Shown: piece after piece, positions 38,479 to 48,406 of the stretch | How the letters are laid out: each line of letters begins with the position of its first letter | Numbering within the stretch: position 1 is the first letter of the stretch | DNA from: an uncultured SAR324 cluster bacterium | GTDB taxonomy: Bacteria > SAR324 > NAC60-12 | Direction: 5' to 3' | DNA: 64,000 bases | NCBI GenBank assembly: GCA_905182865.1 | Contig: CAJJCY010000004.1 | Coordinates: 248,001 to 312,000 of the forward strand | Notes under the pieces: model-generated | The model's database searches: none | Seen by the model: the letters and a program-made list of their open reading frames with translations, nothing else | What the model was told of the DNA's origin: nothing | Position numbers and translations under genes: made by a program

Positions 38479-40350
38479 TTAAAGTGTATTTATTGGATTG
38501 GAATGCGGTTTTTCATATTCTTCTGGTGCTAGAAACCCTCCAGACTGTCGCTTCCAAAGGTCGGAATAGATCAGGGAATTATTGACTAATTTCTCATGTG
38601 TTCCAGATTCAACTACATTCCCTTTTTCGATAACTACAAGACGATCCAACTGTGCAATAGTGGAAAGTCGGTGGGCAATTGCAATCACTGTTTTTCCTTC
38701 CATCAGTTTGAATAAATTTTCCTGAATCACGGCTTCTATTTCTGAATCCAGAGCTGAGGTGGCTGCAGCGCGACTTTTAGGTTCAGGAGCATCCTTAAGG
38801 AACATTCTTGCAATAGCAATGCGCTGACGTTGGCCTCCTGAAAGGTTAACGCCACGTTCACCTACATGTGCCTCCATGCCACTGCGTCCTTGAGAGTCTT
38901 CCAATTCCTGAATGAATTCCCAAGCATTGGCATTTTTAGCTGCCTCAAACACCTGTTCTTTACTCGTCTCAGGAGAAGAATATGCGATATTGTCGTAAAT
39001 TGATCGGTGGAGCAATGAGGTATCCTGGGTTACAACACCAATGTTAGATCGTAAACTTTCCTGAAGGACTCTTGAGATGTCCTGTCCGTCAATGAGGATT
39101 CGACCAGATTCTAGGTCATAAAAACGTAGTATCAAATTCAGGAGTGTACTCTTGCCAGAGCCAGATCGTCCGACAATCCCTACTTTTTCACCACCAACAA
39201 TACTCAAGGCTAAGTTGTCTATAATTCCACCAGTACGACCGTAATGAAAACTGATGTTTTCGAACTCTACTCGACCTTCTTCTACTTTAATTTCTCTAGC
39301 ATCAGAGACGTTAACCACCTCTTGTGGTTTGGCCATCATTTTCATTCCATCTTGGACAACGCCTATATTTTCAAACAAACTTGAAACTTCCCACATAATC
39401 CATTGAGACATGCCATTTATACGTAAACACATGGCAATTGCTATGGCAATCGAACCAACTGAAACAGAAGAAGAAATCCATAACCAGATTGCAAGTCCAG
39501 ATATGCCAAATACTAGTAAAACATTATTGAAGTAAACAAAAAAATGAAATAATGTTACCAGGCGCATCTGTCGATGAACTGTTCCTAGAAAAGAATCCAT
39601 TCCTTCTTTGGCATAAATTTCTTCTCTAAGTGCATGGGAAAACAGCTTTACAGTTGAAATATTGGTGTAACTATCTACCACTCGTCCTGTCATTAAAGAT
39701 CGTGAATCAGCCTGTTCCATTGATATAACTTTCAGTTTTGGAACAAAGAAAATTATCAAAGAAACGTAGACTAACATCCACAAGAGAAGAGGAAGTATCA
39801 TGCGCAATTCGGAATTTGCAATAAGAACCATCATGGACAGGAAATAGACTGTGACGTATACGAAGACATCAAGCATTTTCATCACACTTTCTCGTATGGC
39901 CAATGATGTTTGCATTACCTTGGTAGCCACTCGTCCTGCAAACTCATTTGTAAAGAAACTCATGCTCTGAAAAAGAAGATATCGATGCATCTGCCAGCGG
40001 GCAATCATTGGGAAGTTTCCTAGAAGAGTCTGATGGATTATAAGTGATTGAAACAGTACAATGCATGGCAGTACCACAATAATGAAGATTCCCATCCAGA
40101 AAAGTCTATCTCCTTCACGTTCAATGAAACCCACACGATCACTTACCACTAACCAGTCAATAATATTGCCCAGAAAACCGAAGAGGTAGACTTCACTTAT
40201 GGAAATGGAAGCAGTGAGTAAAGACATCAGTGCCAACCACGGCCATGCGGAACCGCTATAGTGCCAGCAGAAAGCTAAAATCCCATTTGGAGGCGTACCA
40301 GGTTTTTCCAGAGGATAAGGATTCAGCCTTGATTCGAACCATTCAAACAT
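38479..40350 (-). CDS. ABC exporter (fused permease-ATPase) lacking a Walker B motif
   Basis: 623 residues. Six helices in the N-terminal membrane domain, then an ATPase domain: Walker A GRSGSGKS (394-401), Q-loop VVTQDTSLLH (about 439), signature LSGGQRQRIAIAR (503), D-loop SALD (532) and switch His 560. Where ILLLDEATSALD should lie the sequence is EPKSRAAATSALD (521-535), so both the Mg-binding Asp and catalytic Glu are missing although the frame is open. It resembles MsbA/MdlB-type homodimeric exporters. It may be inactive or need a partner. A copy of the upstream repeat with a promoter-like pair lies 69 bp before the start. Confidence 0.8.
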   Translation of the reverse strand: MFEWFESRLNPYPLEKPGTPPNGILAFCWHYSGSAWPWLALMSLLTASISISEVYLFGFLGNIIDWLVVSDRVGFIEREGDRLFWMGIFIIVVLPCIVLFQSLIIHQTLLGNFPMIARWQMHRYLLFQSMSFFTNEFAGRVATKVMQTSLAIRESVMKMLDVFVYVTVYFLSMMVLIANSELRMILPLLLWMLVYVSLIIFFVPKLKVISMEQADSRSLMTGRVVDSYTNISTVKLFSHALREEIYAKEGMDSFLGTVHRQMRLVTLFHFFVYFNNVLLVFGISGLAIWLWISSSVSVGSIAIAIAMCLRINGMSQWIMWEVSSLFENIGVVQDGMKMMAKPQEVVNVSDAREIKVEEGRVEFENISFHYGRTGGIIDNLALSIVGGEKVGIVGRSGSGKSTLLNLILRFYDLESGRILIDGQDISRVLQESLRSNIGVVTQDTSLLHRSIYDNIAYSSPETSKEQVFEAAKNANAWEFIQELEDSQGRSGMEAHVGERGVNLSGGQRQRIAIARMFLKDAPEPKSRAAATSALDSEIEAVIQENLFKLMEGKTVIAIAHRLSTIAQLDRLVVIEKGNVVESGTHEKLVNNSLIYSDLWKRQSGGFLAPEEYEKPHSNPINTL

Positions 40351-40418
40351 TATAAAAACGTCATTTTATTTTAGTGTAATCATTTTAGCTTATGCTAATT
40401 TAGAAAAAGGCGCTTAAA

Positions 40419-40606
40419 ACGCTCTTTAAGCCAATATTGGTTTACCAGCCTTAAATGTTACTCTGATTGGTATTTAGGTGCAATACAGATCGATTTAACT
40501 CTGCTTAAGCTACATATCACGGAAGATTCGGCAAAACAATTGGTGAATGGCCTTCAATTAACTGTTATTTGTATGATTAGACTGCTTAGAGAGGTGAATG
40601 GATTTT
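40419..40606 (-). repeat. Upstream repeat element, copy 2
   Basis: About 188 bp, aligned along its length with copies 1 and 3: GCTCTTTAAGCCAATATTGG, the core ATGTTACTCTGATTGG, GGTGCAATACAG, ATCACGGAAGATTCGGCAAA and GAGAGGTGAATG. No conserved reading frame. It occupies most of the 305-bp gap before the ABC exporter. Confidence 0.75.
40455..40483 (-). promoter_or_regulatory. Promoter-like pair inside repeat copy 2
   Basis: On the minus strand TTGCAC (40478-40483), exactly 17 nt, then TAACAT (40455-40460), 105 bp upstream of the ABC exporter start. Spacing is ideal for a sigma-70 promoter; -35 differs from consensus at the fourth base plus one, and -10 at two positions. Conserved exactly in copy 3. 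Activity is inference. Confidence 0.45.
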
Positions 40607-40656
40607 TGACAAAACAAGAGGTGTAATCAACACTAAGAGGTGGAATTTGAGTGAGC

Positions 40657-41184
40657 TCAATTATTTGATCCAATGAGTTTATTGCGTACCTTGGGGTAGC
40701 TGCAATTTTCGTCTAGCCAGATACGTAAAAAGCTTTTGCCAAAGGTTTGGTCAGTAATTTTGCCTATTGTTTTGCCATTAAAGAAAAATTCGCTTTGTTG
40801 GTTCTCACTCACGGTCAATAAAAGTGTGTCGCCTTTTTTTATATCTGGAAATATATTGGTCAGAAGTGGGATCCATTGGCTAAATGTTACTTGTTTAATG
40901 CCTAATTTTACCCATTCGTCTTGTGTTCTTTCTATTAAGTCTTCTGCGTCAATATCTCTTAAGTAATTTATTTTTAAAGCTTGTGGAAATTGCTCTGCTT
41001 GGTACTCGCCTGTTTTGCTATATAAGCTTGAGTTGTAGACATCCCAAAACAACACTTTGAGTTTGGCTTCGCCTACTTTTTTTAAGTCGTCAAGTGGATT
41101 GGCCATGGAGACTCCTGAAAATACTAAGGTGCATAAGACGGCTAAAATCCAATAAATACTGCATTTAGGTGTTTGCTGTTTCAA
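40657..41184 (-). CDS. Chalcone-isomerase-like periplasmic protein
   Basis: 175 residues with signal peptide (YWILAVLCTLVFSGVSMA, cleaved before NP). The mature part reads GEAKLKVLFWDVYNSSLYSK, ALKINYLRDIDAEDLIERTQ, DEWVKLG and GDTLLLTVSENQQSEFFFNG, the pattern of the Chalcone_3 (chalcone isomerase-like) family of marine gammaproteobacteria. Members are secreted and of unknown function; they lack plant-type catalytic residues. Single gene. Confidence 0.8.
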   Translation of the reverse strand: MKQQTPKCSIYWILAVLCTLVFSGVSMANPLDDLKKVGEAKLKVLFWDVYNSSLYSKTGEYQAEQFPQALKINYLRDIDAEDLIERTQDEWVKLGIKQVTFSQWIPLLTNIFPDIKKGDTLLLTVSENQQSEFFFNGKTIGKITDQTFGKSFLRIWLDENCSYPKVRNKLIGSNN

Positions 41185-41250
41185 GGTCTATCCGTAAGTC
41201 ATAATGATGATATCAAAAATATCACTTGTTATCAGATTTATCAATTTAGC

Positions 41251-41514
41251 TTAACCTTCCATTGCTTGCATTGTGAAGACAACCATCGAGACACCATCTT
41301 CTTCATCAATTCGTTTTAGCTCTGGAGTATTCATGAATGCTCCCAATGCCTCAAAGTCGGTGACATTACCTAACCAAATTAGGCCCTTTTCACCTTCTCT
41401 TACTAGTGTATAATCGCTTACAAATTTGCCAGCTTCGCCTTTCATGTCTTGAAGGATACGATCTTTAATTTTTTCCCATGAGCATTCATACGTTGCCCTG
41501 ATGCAGGTGTTCAT
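41251..41514 (-). CDS. Small conserved-looking protein of unknown function
   Basis: 87 residues: MNTCIRATYECSWEKIKDRI, a Y-T-L-V-R-E-G core strand, LIWLGNVTDFEALGAFMNTP and a C-terminal strand VSMVVFTMQAMEG. The beta-alpha-beta order suggests a ferredoxin-like dimeric fold resembling ABM or Dabb proteins, but I do not recognise the family. A clean start with a purine-rich upstream region (GGAGATAGCT) supports expression. Confidence 0.55.
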   Translation of the reverse strand: MNTCIRATYECSWEKIKDRILQDMKGEAGKFVSDYTLVREGEKGLIWLGNVTDFEALGAFMNTPELKRIDEEDGVSMVVFTMQAMEG

Positions 41515-41634
41515 AGCTATCTCCTATTGCTTGCTATTGATTCTCACACTTTTAATCAAAAATACCGCCATTGGAATTTTCAAATTATCAACAAATAATG
41601 AATGTGCCCTAAATGAAATTTCATCTTACCCGAC

Positions 41635-41672
41635 TAAGGTCTATCCGCAAGTTTTTTTAAGCCTGAAAATTT
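41635..41672. repeat. Short repeat, CTAAGGTCTATCCGCAAG family
   Basis: CTAAGGTCTATCCGCAAG followed by a T run and AAGCC occurs here and at about 27738-27770; AAGGTCTATCCGTAAGTC occurs at 41183-41202. Too short to classify; it could be the end of a small mobile or regulatory element. Confidence 0.5.
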
Positions 41673-41718
41673 TGTAATATAGCATGAACTAAACTATCTT
41701 TTTTAAAAAACCTAATAG

Positions 41719-41877
41719 ATGAGTAAAGTTATTAAAACCAAATATGGAGTTGAAATTACCAAACCTTGGAATCAATCAATGTATGATTGGAATGATGAGG
41801 TTGCAAAGTTAATTAAAATTGACTTGTATAAGAAATTAGAAGAATTCTATATGGTCAGCAGGGTACGGCACTCTTGA
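41719..41877 (+). pseudogene. Small protein gene truncated at an insertion boundary
   Basis: ATG 41719 gives MSKVIKTKYGVEITKPWNQS, then [25 protein letters not shown] and ends VSRVRHS*. The first 46 residues are AT-rich host-like coding sequence, while the last codons come from the reverse strand of the SulP gene tail (its last codons overlap at 41847-41877). This looks like the 5' part of a gene cut at about 41850 by an insertion. Its normal length is unknown. Confidence 0.5.
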
Positions 41878-43343
41878 CTAAGGTGAACCAAATGCAATGT
41901 CTTACCAGCATTTTCATATCGCTCTGCTAAGGTATCAATCGCATCCAGCCCAGAGTGATCAGCCACCCTCGAGCGAGCAAAGTCTATAATCACATCGTCG
42001 TTGTCTTGTTTAGGGTCGAAGCGCTCAAGAAAAGAGGTCACCGATCCGAAAAACAGCGGACCGGTAACGGCGTAGACCGTTGAACCCTTATGGTCTTCTC
42101 GTGCTTCCACCAGAATATGCTTGGCGTGTTCCCAGGCAAATACGAGTGCAGAAACGATGACCCCAACTACAACAGCAATGGCCAGATCGGTTGCTACCGT
42201 AACCGCCGACACCAGCACCAAAACCAGTGCATCACTCTTTGGCACTTTGCGAATTACCCGGAAGCTACTCCATTCAAAGGTTCCGATAACCACAATAAAC
42301 ATCACACCTATTAGCGCAGCAAGAGGAATTTGTTCGATAAGAGGCGATGCAACTAAAATAAAGGCCAATAAAAAGAGGGCGGCACTAATCCCAGACAGGC
42401 GCCCACGACCACCTGAGTTAACGTTGATCATGCTCTGGCCAATCATGGCACAACCACCCATACCACCGAACAAACCCGTTACCGTATTAGCCACACCTTG
42501 GCCCACACATTCTTTATTGCCACGACCCCGAGTGCCAGTAATCTCATCCACTAGAGTCAGGGTTAGCAATGATTCAATTAAACCAATCGCTGCTAAAATA
42601 ATGGCATAGGGTAAAATAATAATAAGGGTTTCTAGGGTATAAGGTACCTGAGGTAAATGAAAGCTTGGTAAGCCGCCGGCAATAGAAGCAATATCACCTA
42701 CCGAACGGGTATCCAAATTCAAGCTCACGGCTAAAATGGTCACCACTAAAATAGCAGCTAGGGACGACGGCACGGCTCTGGTAAGACGCGGTAAGAAATG
42801 AATAATAAACATGGTTAACAGCACTAGACCGAACAACATATAAAGCTGCTCTCCCTGCAACCAGGCCACATCAACAATGCTGTCCTGCATAAAGGTGCCG
42901 TGCAACCAACCTGCCTGTCCGGCTTCACCAAACTGCCCCAGTTGCGCAAGGAAGATCACAATCGCCAAGCCATTAACAAAGCCCAGCATCACAGGGTAAG
43001 GCACCATGCGTATAAATTTACCGAGCTTTAATACCCCAGCCGTTATCTGCAACAGTCCCATGAGCACCACTGTGATAAACAGATACTCGACACCATGGTC
43101 CGCAACCAGGGACACCATAACCACGGCCAAAGCGCCTGTGGCCCCGGAGATCATGCCAGGACGACCCCCGATCAAAGCGGTGATGAGACCCACGATAAAA
43201 GCTGCGTATAGCCCTACCAAAGGATGAACCCCAGCCACAAAGGCAAAGGCTACAGCTTCTGGGACTAGCGCTAGGGCGACCGTGAGACCGGAGAGTAAAT
43301 CGTTTTTAAAACTGGCGACTTTACTTAAATGAAACTCAAACAT
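41847..43343 (-). CDS. SulP-family anion transporter (C-terminus clipped)
   Basis: 498 residues: about eleven helices with SulP signatures ([40 protein letters not shown], and [20 protein letters not shown]), then a STAS domain ([36 protein letters not shown]). The family moves bicarbonate, sulfate or other anions. The protein ends with LLTI* where other members continue for about 10-20 residues; the last bases before the stop are AT-rich host sequence. It and the helicase gene form a GC-richer block. Probably still near-functional. Confidence 0.85.
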   Translation of the reverse strand: MFEFHLSKVASFKNDLLSGLTVALALVPEAVAFAFVAGVHPLVGLYAAFIVGLITALIGGRPGMISGATGALAVVMVSLVADHGVEYLFITVVLMGLLQITAGVLKLGKFIRMVPYPVMLGFVNGLAIVIFLAQLGQFGEAGQAGWLHGTFMQDSIVDVAWLQGEQLYMLFGLVLLTMFIIHFLPRLTRAVPSSLAAILVVTILAVSLNLDTRSVGDIASIAGGLPSFHLPQVPYTLETLIIILPYAIILAAIGLIESLLTLTLVDEITGTRGRGNKECVGQGVANTVTGLFGGMGGCAMIGQSMINVNSGGRGRLSGISAALFLLAFILVASPLIEQIPLAALIGVMFIVVIGTFEWSSFRVIRKVPKSDALVLVLVSAVTVATDLAIAVVVGVIVSALVFAWEHAKHILVEAREDHKGSTVYAVTGPLFFGSVTSFLERFDPKQDNDDVIIDFARSRVADHSGLDAIDTLAERYENAGKTLHLVHLSQECRTLLTI

Positions 43344-43507
43344 TAATACGGTTTCTCTTAGTTATCATAGATATTATAACTCGGTACTGTGGCAGTTATG
43401 TTAAAGATATTCGTCAAACGTCTGGCCGCTATCTAGTGCAGCCAGAACTACGATTTGAATTACCGCCCGATGGAAGATTGCGACCTGCTGGAGCGCCGCC
43501 ACTGTTA

Positions 43508-44988
43508 TTACGATTGCCTTCGCCTACCATAGGGGGAACTGCCTGAAGACTTTTTGGAGGATGTTGTTCTTGCTCCGGCTGTTTGTGCTCCGGCTGTTTT
43601 CGGTGCAACATTGCCATTAGCCTCTGAGCGTTGCTCATAGGAACCTTCAGAACCTTGACTTGGTCTGCTGGTTTGGTTGCGACCGCCAGACTGGTGCTTG
43701 CCGCCAGGCTTTGGCCCATGGCCATACACCGTACGTTTTTTGGTGTTTCTCGAATTATTGTAGTGACGAGTATTGTTCTGCTGTTTGGTCACACTGTTCA
43801 GTGCCTTGCGTGTCTTTTTACTTCGCATGGGCTGATGTAATGTGGTCTCAGGTAAACTCTGATCGGGTTCAAAGCCCTCAACTTCACGGCGCTCTAATAT
43901 CTTCTGCGTGAGACGCTCGATGTCTGACAGCAGATCCACTTCTTCGGCACTGACCAACGAGATGGCTTGACCAGAAGCGCCAGCGCGACCGGTACGGCCA
44001 ATACGGTGAACATAGTCCTCTGAAACATGGGGCAAATCAAAATTAACCACATAGGGCATTTGCTCGATATCCAAACCACGAGCAGCGATATCTGTGGCCA
44101 CCAGTATCCGAATTTTACCGTCTTTGAATCCGGCGAGTGCTTTGGTTCGTGCTCCTTGACTTTTATTTCCATGAATAGCAGCAGCTTTTATGTTAGACTT
44201 TATCATTTTCTTACATAAATTATTAGCACCATGTTTAGTTTTGCTAAAAACCAGTGCCCGAGACCAGTCGCCATTCTTAATCAGTTTGCTTAAAAGCGCA
44301 GGCTTTCTTTTCTTGTCCACCGGACAGACCCACTGCTCTACTGACGGCGCCGCAGCATTGCGCGGGCTAACGGAAATACGGGATGATTTAAAAAATCACT
44401 TGCTAATTTTTTAATTTCTTTAGAAAAAGTAGCTGAAAACAATAAATTTTGTCTTTTCCTAGGCATTAAATCAATAATTTTTCTAATATCTCTAAGAAAA
44501 CCCATATCAAGCATACGGTCAGCTTCATCCAATACTAAAATTTCAATATTTGAAAGAGATAACAACCGTTGATTCTGTAAGTCCATCAGACGGCCCGGTG
44601 TTGCCACTAGAATATCAACACCTCGACGCAGCTTTTGCATCTGAGGGTTAATTTTGACGCCACCAAATACCACCGTAGACTTCAGATCGAGGTGCGCGCC
44701 ATACAGAGCAACGCTGGCGCCCACCTGTGCCGCAAGTTCACGAGTCGGTGTTAAGATCAAGGTGCGTGCCTGATTGGCTGGTGCGCGACGGCCCTTAGCT
44801 AAGAGCTCCAAAATGGGCAGAGTAAAGCCAGCTGTTTTACCTGTGCCGGTCTGTGCTGCAGCCATAACATCAAGGCCAGCAAGTACAGCTGGAATTGCTT
44901 TAGCCTGAATTGGTGAAGGTTCGCTATAGCCCTGTTTGGCAATAGCTTTAAGTATAGGGGCAGATAGGCCCAGTTCATTAAAGGTCAT
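43508..44988 (-). pseudogene. DEAD-box RNA helicase (RhlE-like), frameshifted and mosaic
   Basis: Start ATG 44988 ([20 protein letters not shown]). Motifs: Q motif EPSPIQ, Walker [54 protein letters not shown]; after a one-base loss near 44370, [20 protein letters not shown] then [45 protein letters not shown] and [10 protein letters not shown], with an Arg/Gly/Asn-rich tail. Only one indel breaks it. The first and last parts are GC-rich, while about 44170-44600 is AT-rich with A/T-ending codons, an abrupt change within one gene. The function would be RNA unwinding in ribosome assembly or decay. Confidence 0.8.
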
Positions 44989-45020
44989 AAAATCGTCAAG
45001 TCCTTTCATTATTTTTATGA

Positions 45021-45299
45021 TTAACTGTGTCCAGCAGTAGAAAGCAAAGTTGCGCCTAGAAGTACACTCTCACTCTCAGCATTTTCAGCAAGATCAGATA
45101 GTATATTCAATTCCCTAGGTGCTATTTCAACAAAGTTTATGTGCAACTCATCTTTTATTTCATCTGCACACTCTCTACGGAACTTAGAGGTCTGATTACG
45201 CAATGTATACGTGTCTTTGTATCCAGCCTTCTTTAAAGCTTCCATATGATCTCCAGAGCGTACATACTCTTCAACGAATACCATTCTTTGATTAATCAA
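45021..45299 (-). CDS. TerS-like repeat protein, N-terminal two-thirds
   Basis: 92 residues: [64 protein letters not shown], then it diverges (LLSTAGHS*). A helix-turn-helix-like segment ([19 protein letters not shown]) resembles the DNA-binding domain of phage terminase small subunits. It lacks the C-terminal third seen at 49153-49470. It abuts the helicase gene (12 bp). No phage structural gene is near. It is a decayed but open copy and may not be translated. Confidence 0.55.
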   Translation of the reverse strand: MINQRMVFVEEYVRSGDHMEALKKAGYKDTYTLRNQTSKFRRECADEIKDELHINFVEIAPRELNILSDLAENAESESVLLGATLLSTAGHS

Positions 45300-45531
45300 G
45301 TTAGCATTTTCAATAGTTGCCTTTACCTTGATTTGTAATTTAAGACAATTCTTTAAGGTAAGTGATAATTCCGTCTAGTAGCATCTGCATTGAAATAGTT
45401 ACCAGAACCATTCCCATCAATCACACCACTGCCATTAGAACTCTATTACCAAGTATTTTATGGAATGTTGCTGAAGAAAGCATAATTTTAATTGATGATA
45501 AGCATTATTCTAATATATAAAAACAAATTCT

Positions 45532-46665
45532 TTAGGTAGTTTTAAACTTTATTAAAAAAACACTACCTGCAAAAAACACTACTATACACAAGGCATACAT
45601 ATTTAAAGTTAGAGAAAATGTTTCAGCTACAAAACCTACTATTGCAGGTGCAATGAGTAATGAAGAAAATCCCATGGTTGTCAAATTAGTAACAGTAGTT
45701 GGTATACTTTCAGATGATTGTTTAACTGCTTGACGAATTATTATTGGGACAAAATTTGCTGTTGCAAAACCATAAAAGGAAAAAGCAACTAAAATAAAAT
45801 AAATATTAAATGAATAACAGAAATTCATCCAATCCCCAACAGAATTTTACACATGGGCCAATTGTTGGTTTTAAATCATCAATTGATTTGAAAATAAATT
45901 AGCAAATATTCCTCCAGAACTAAAAAACATTAATCCCATGCTCGATAAATATAGGGGCGTCTTGAGCTCTTTTGAAAACCATAAGGCAGACCAATCAATA
46001 ATAATTCCACCTGAACCAAAGATTGCAAAAAGAAGAAAACCAAAAATTAATATATTTTTTTCTGGCAATTTTAATTTTTCACCCTCACCTTTAAAATCTA
46101 GATGTTTAGGTAATCCAGTCTTGTATATAAAAATAGAAACAAAAATTGAAAATACAGATAAAGCTATAAAAATAGTAGATGGATTAATGTTATTTCTCAA
46201 GATTAATCCAGCTAATCCTCCTCCAACAAAAATCCCTATATTAAACCCCATTGCATAATAGGGGGCAATAATGCGACCAGAATGCCTTTCAATTAATTGC
46301 GCATGAATACTCCCTATAGGGCCAGATGAACCCCATCCTAACCCAGCTGGGATAGAAGCTAACAAAAGCATATAATATTCAGGTAGCGTAACTAATAAAA
46401 AAGTTGAAAAAGATATGATCGTCATTGCTAAAGTCATCACTATTTTTGTGCCAAATTTTGGAACAAGTATTCTTCCTGCTATTTGATTAGAAATTAGAAA
46501 AAATATTCCAAAAGTTAAAATAGCAAAACCAAGATCAGATTCATCAATATTTAATCTTTCAATATTCCACGGAATGAGGCCAAAATAACAACCTACAACC
46601 AACATAGGATAGGAAGAGCAAATAACAACTGCAATCGTAGCTTTTCTAAATGTTTTTTTATCCAT
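45532..46665 (-). pseudogene. MFS transporter, frameshifted
   Basis: 45871-46665 encodes 264 residues with seven to eight helices: MLVVGCYFGLIPWNIERLNI, the motif NQIAGRILVPKFGTKIV, and PAGLGWGSSGPIGSIHAQLI. It breaks near 45850, and the 45532-45828 frame gives the last four helices (YGFATANFVPIIIRQAVKQS, TTMGFSSLLIAPAIVGFVAE). Layout and motifs resemble YbjJ-like sugar/drug MFS proteins of about 380 residues. One indel. Substrate unknown. AT-rich like the host. Confidence 0.7.
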
Positions 46666-46677
46666 ATTTAAGGCATG

Positions 46678-46775
46678 CTCTATCTAGAGGATCACGGGTT
46701 GCGCCTAATCGAACACTTTCACTTTCAGCATTTTCTGCAAGATCAGATAGTATATTCAATGCTTTACTTGTTATA
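46678..46775 (-). repeat. TerS-like repeat, middle fragment
   Basis: CTCTATCTAGAGGATCACGG, then GTTGCGCCTAATCG and the stretch encoding [17 protein letters not shown] match the central part of the repeat. Both ends are missing. It lies in the 270-bp gap before the DinB gene. Confidence 0.6.
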
Positions 46776-46961
46776 AGTCTATTTGTTTGATATACAATAT
46801 GCAATTGTATGAGATCTAAACGGCAATCTATTGTTATTTGTAAATTATGAATTATCCATTCAGTGTTTATGATTTAAGATGTTTCGGTATTACAATATGT
46901 TTACAATCAACTTTCATATAATGAAAAAACTATAGCAGTGGAAGGCGGAGAGAATCAACGG

Positions 46962-47525
46962 ATGAATGAAAACGCGTTGTGTCCTGGACTCGGTGATTAC
47001 CTCCTAGTTCAAGCCAGAAACAACCACTGGAGCAATCATCGCCTGCATTCGGCATGTTTGCGTCTGCCTGCCACTGAGTACTACGTGAACCGCCAGAGCT
47101 ATTTTGGATCCATACACAGCCACCTTGATCACATCGTCTTCATAGATTGGCTCTACTTAGAGCGCTTAACTGGAGAGCAATACCTTCCCTCCAACGTTGG
47201 GGTCGAATTGCACAGTGAAATCGCGCCATTAGTTCAGGATCAGGTGACAGCCGATAAAGCGCTGATTGAGTACTGCGAAGCCGCGACTGCCGAAACCCTT
47301 GTCTCAAAGGTGTCGTTCAATCTTTTGGATGGTACACATTACACGGAGGTTGTCTGGAGCCTGCTTGCTCATCTGTTTACTCACCAGATTCATCATCGTG
47401 GTCAGATCCACGATATGCTCTCGGCAACGTCAGTAGCACCACCGCAGCTTGACGAGTTTTTCCTCAGCTCCGATTTGCTGCTTCGCGAGACCGACTTAAA
47501 GGCACTTAACCTGCCCGTTGAGTAA
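46962..47525 (+). CDS. DinB-family protein
   Basis: 187 residues from ATG 46962 (MNENALCPGLGDYLLVQARN); an upstream GTG at 46938 in the same frame is less likely. It is a four-helix bundle with metal-binding His: SIHSHLDHIVFIDWLYLERL in helix 2 and LFTHQIHHRGQIHDML in helix 4, typical of DinB/YfiT proteins that bind a metal and act as thiol- or glutathione-analogue-dependent enzymes. Clearly GC-richer than flanking DNA, hence probably acquired. Confidence 0.8.
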   Translation: MNENALCPGLGDYLLVQARNNHWSNHRLHSACLRLPATEYYVNRQSYFGSIHSHLDHIVFIDWLYLERLTGEQYLPSNVGVELHSEIAPLVQDQVTADKALIEYCEAATAETLVSKVSFNLLDGTHYTEVVWSLLAHLFTHQIHHRGQIHDMLSATSVAPPQLDEFFLSSDLLLRETDLKALNLPVE

Positions 47526-47696
47526 CGTGACATCTTTGTCTGGCAAGATGGTCAAGGTTGATGAGGAATGAAGGACCATTTGCAAACAATCTTCAGCCTA
47601 TATTTATTAATTCAAGGCACTATTCTGACGATTATTCTAGAGTAAGATATAGAAATTATATTAGGTGGGGGATATTAAGTTTGGAAACTGCACAAA

Positions 47697-48329
47697 ATGG
47701 ATCATAAACTCCTACATACAGCGGAAGATGGAATCACCCGTTGCTGGTGGGGTAACGATCATCTGGATTACCGAAATTACCATGACGAAGAGTGGGGACG
47801 TCCCGTCGCCAATGATTTTCAGCTCTTTGAAAAAATTTGTCTGGAAGGTTTCCAGTCCGGTCTTTCATGGCTGACAATTCTTCGTAAACGGGAAAATTTC
47901 CGGCAAGCATTTGCCGGTTTCAACTTTAGTAAGATTGCATGTTTTGATGATAACAATGTTGCGAGGCTCTTGCAGAATTCCGGCATCATCCGTCATCGTG
48001 GTAAAATCGAAGCGACCATCAATAATGCGAGTCGCGCAATTGAGCTCGTTGATGAGTTTGGCAGTCTTGCTGCCTACATTTGGCAGTGGCAGCCTGCTTC
48101 GGCTGAAACACACATTGGGAAAGGTGAATACAACCACCCGATTCCAAGCATCACCAAGACCTCACAATTATTAAGTAAAGACCTGAAGAATCGCGGATGG
48201 AAATTTTTTGGGCCAACAACAGCCTATGCGTTCATGCAGGCGATGGGTTTGGTGAATGATCATCTGGAGGGCTGTGCCAGCCGAAAGATAGTTGAAACCT
48301 TGCGGAGTGAGTTTGAACCTCCGAATTAG
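47697..48329 (+). CDS. tag: DNA-3-methyladenine glycosylase I
   Basis: 210 residues. Tag signatures: RCWWGNDHLDYRNYHDEEWG with Cys, Tyr and the recognition Glu; LFEKICLEGFQSGLSWLTIL; FFGPTTAYAFMQAMGLVNDH with the HhH-like region; and the zinc-ligand pattern H...C near the end (NDHLEGC). It removes 3-methyladenine from alkylated DNA. Full length. The ATG overlaps the 3' end of no gene, and upstream spacing of 170 bp suggests its own promoter. Confidence 0.92.
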   Translation: MDHKLLHTAEDGITRCWWGNDHLDYRNYHDEEWGRPVANDFQLFEKICLEGFQSGLSWLTILRKRENFRQAFAGFNFSKIACFDDNNVARLLQNSGIIRHRGKIEATINNASRAIELVDEFGSLAAYIWQWQPASAETHIGKGEYNHPIPSITKTSQLLSKDLKNRGWKFFGPTTAYAFMQAMGLVNDHLEGCASRKIVETLRSEFEPPN

Positions 48330-48406
48330 CCACTGTTGTTTTACAATGTTCTATTATCATTAATCTCAAAACCAACTAATTTAATTTATTAAAGCAGGAC
48401 AATAAG

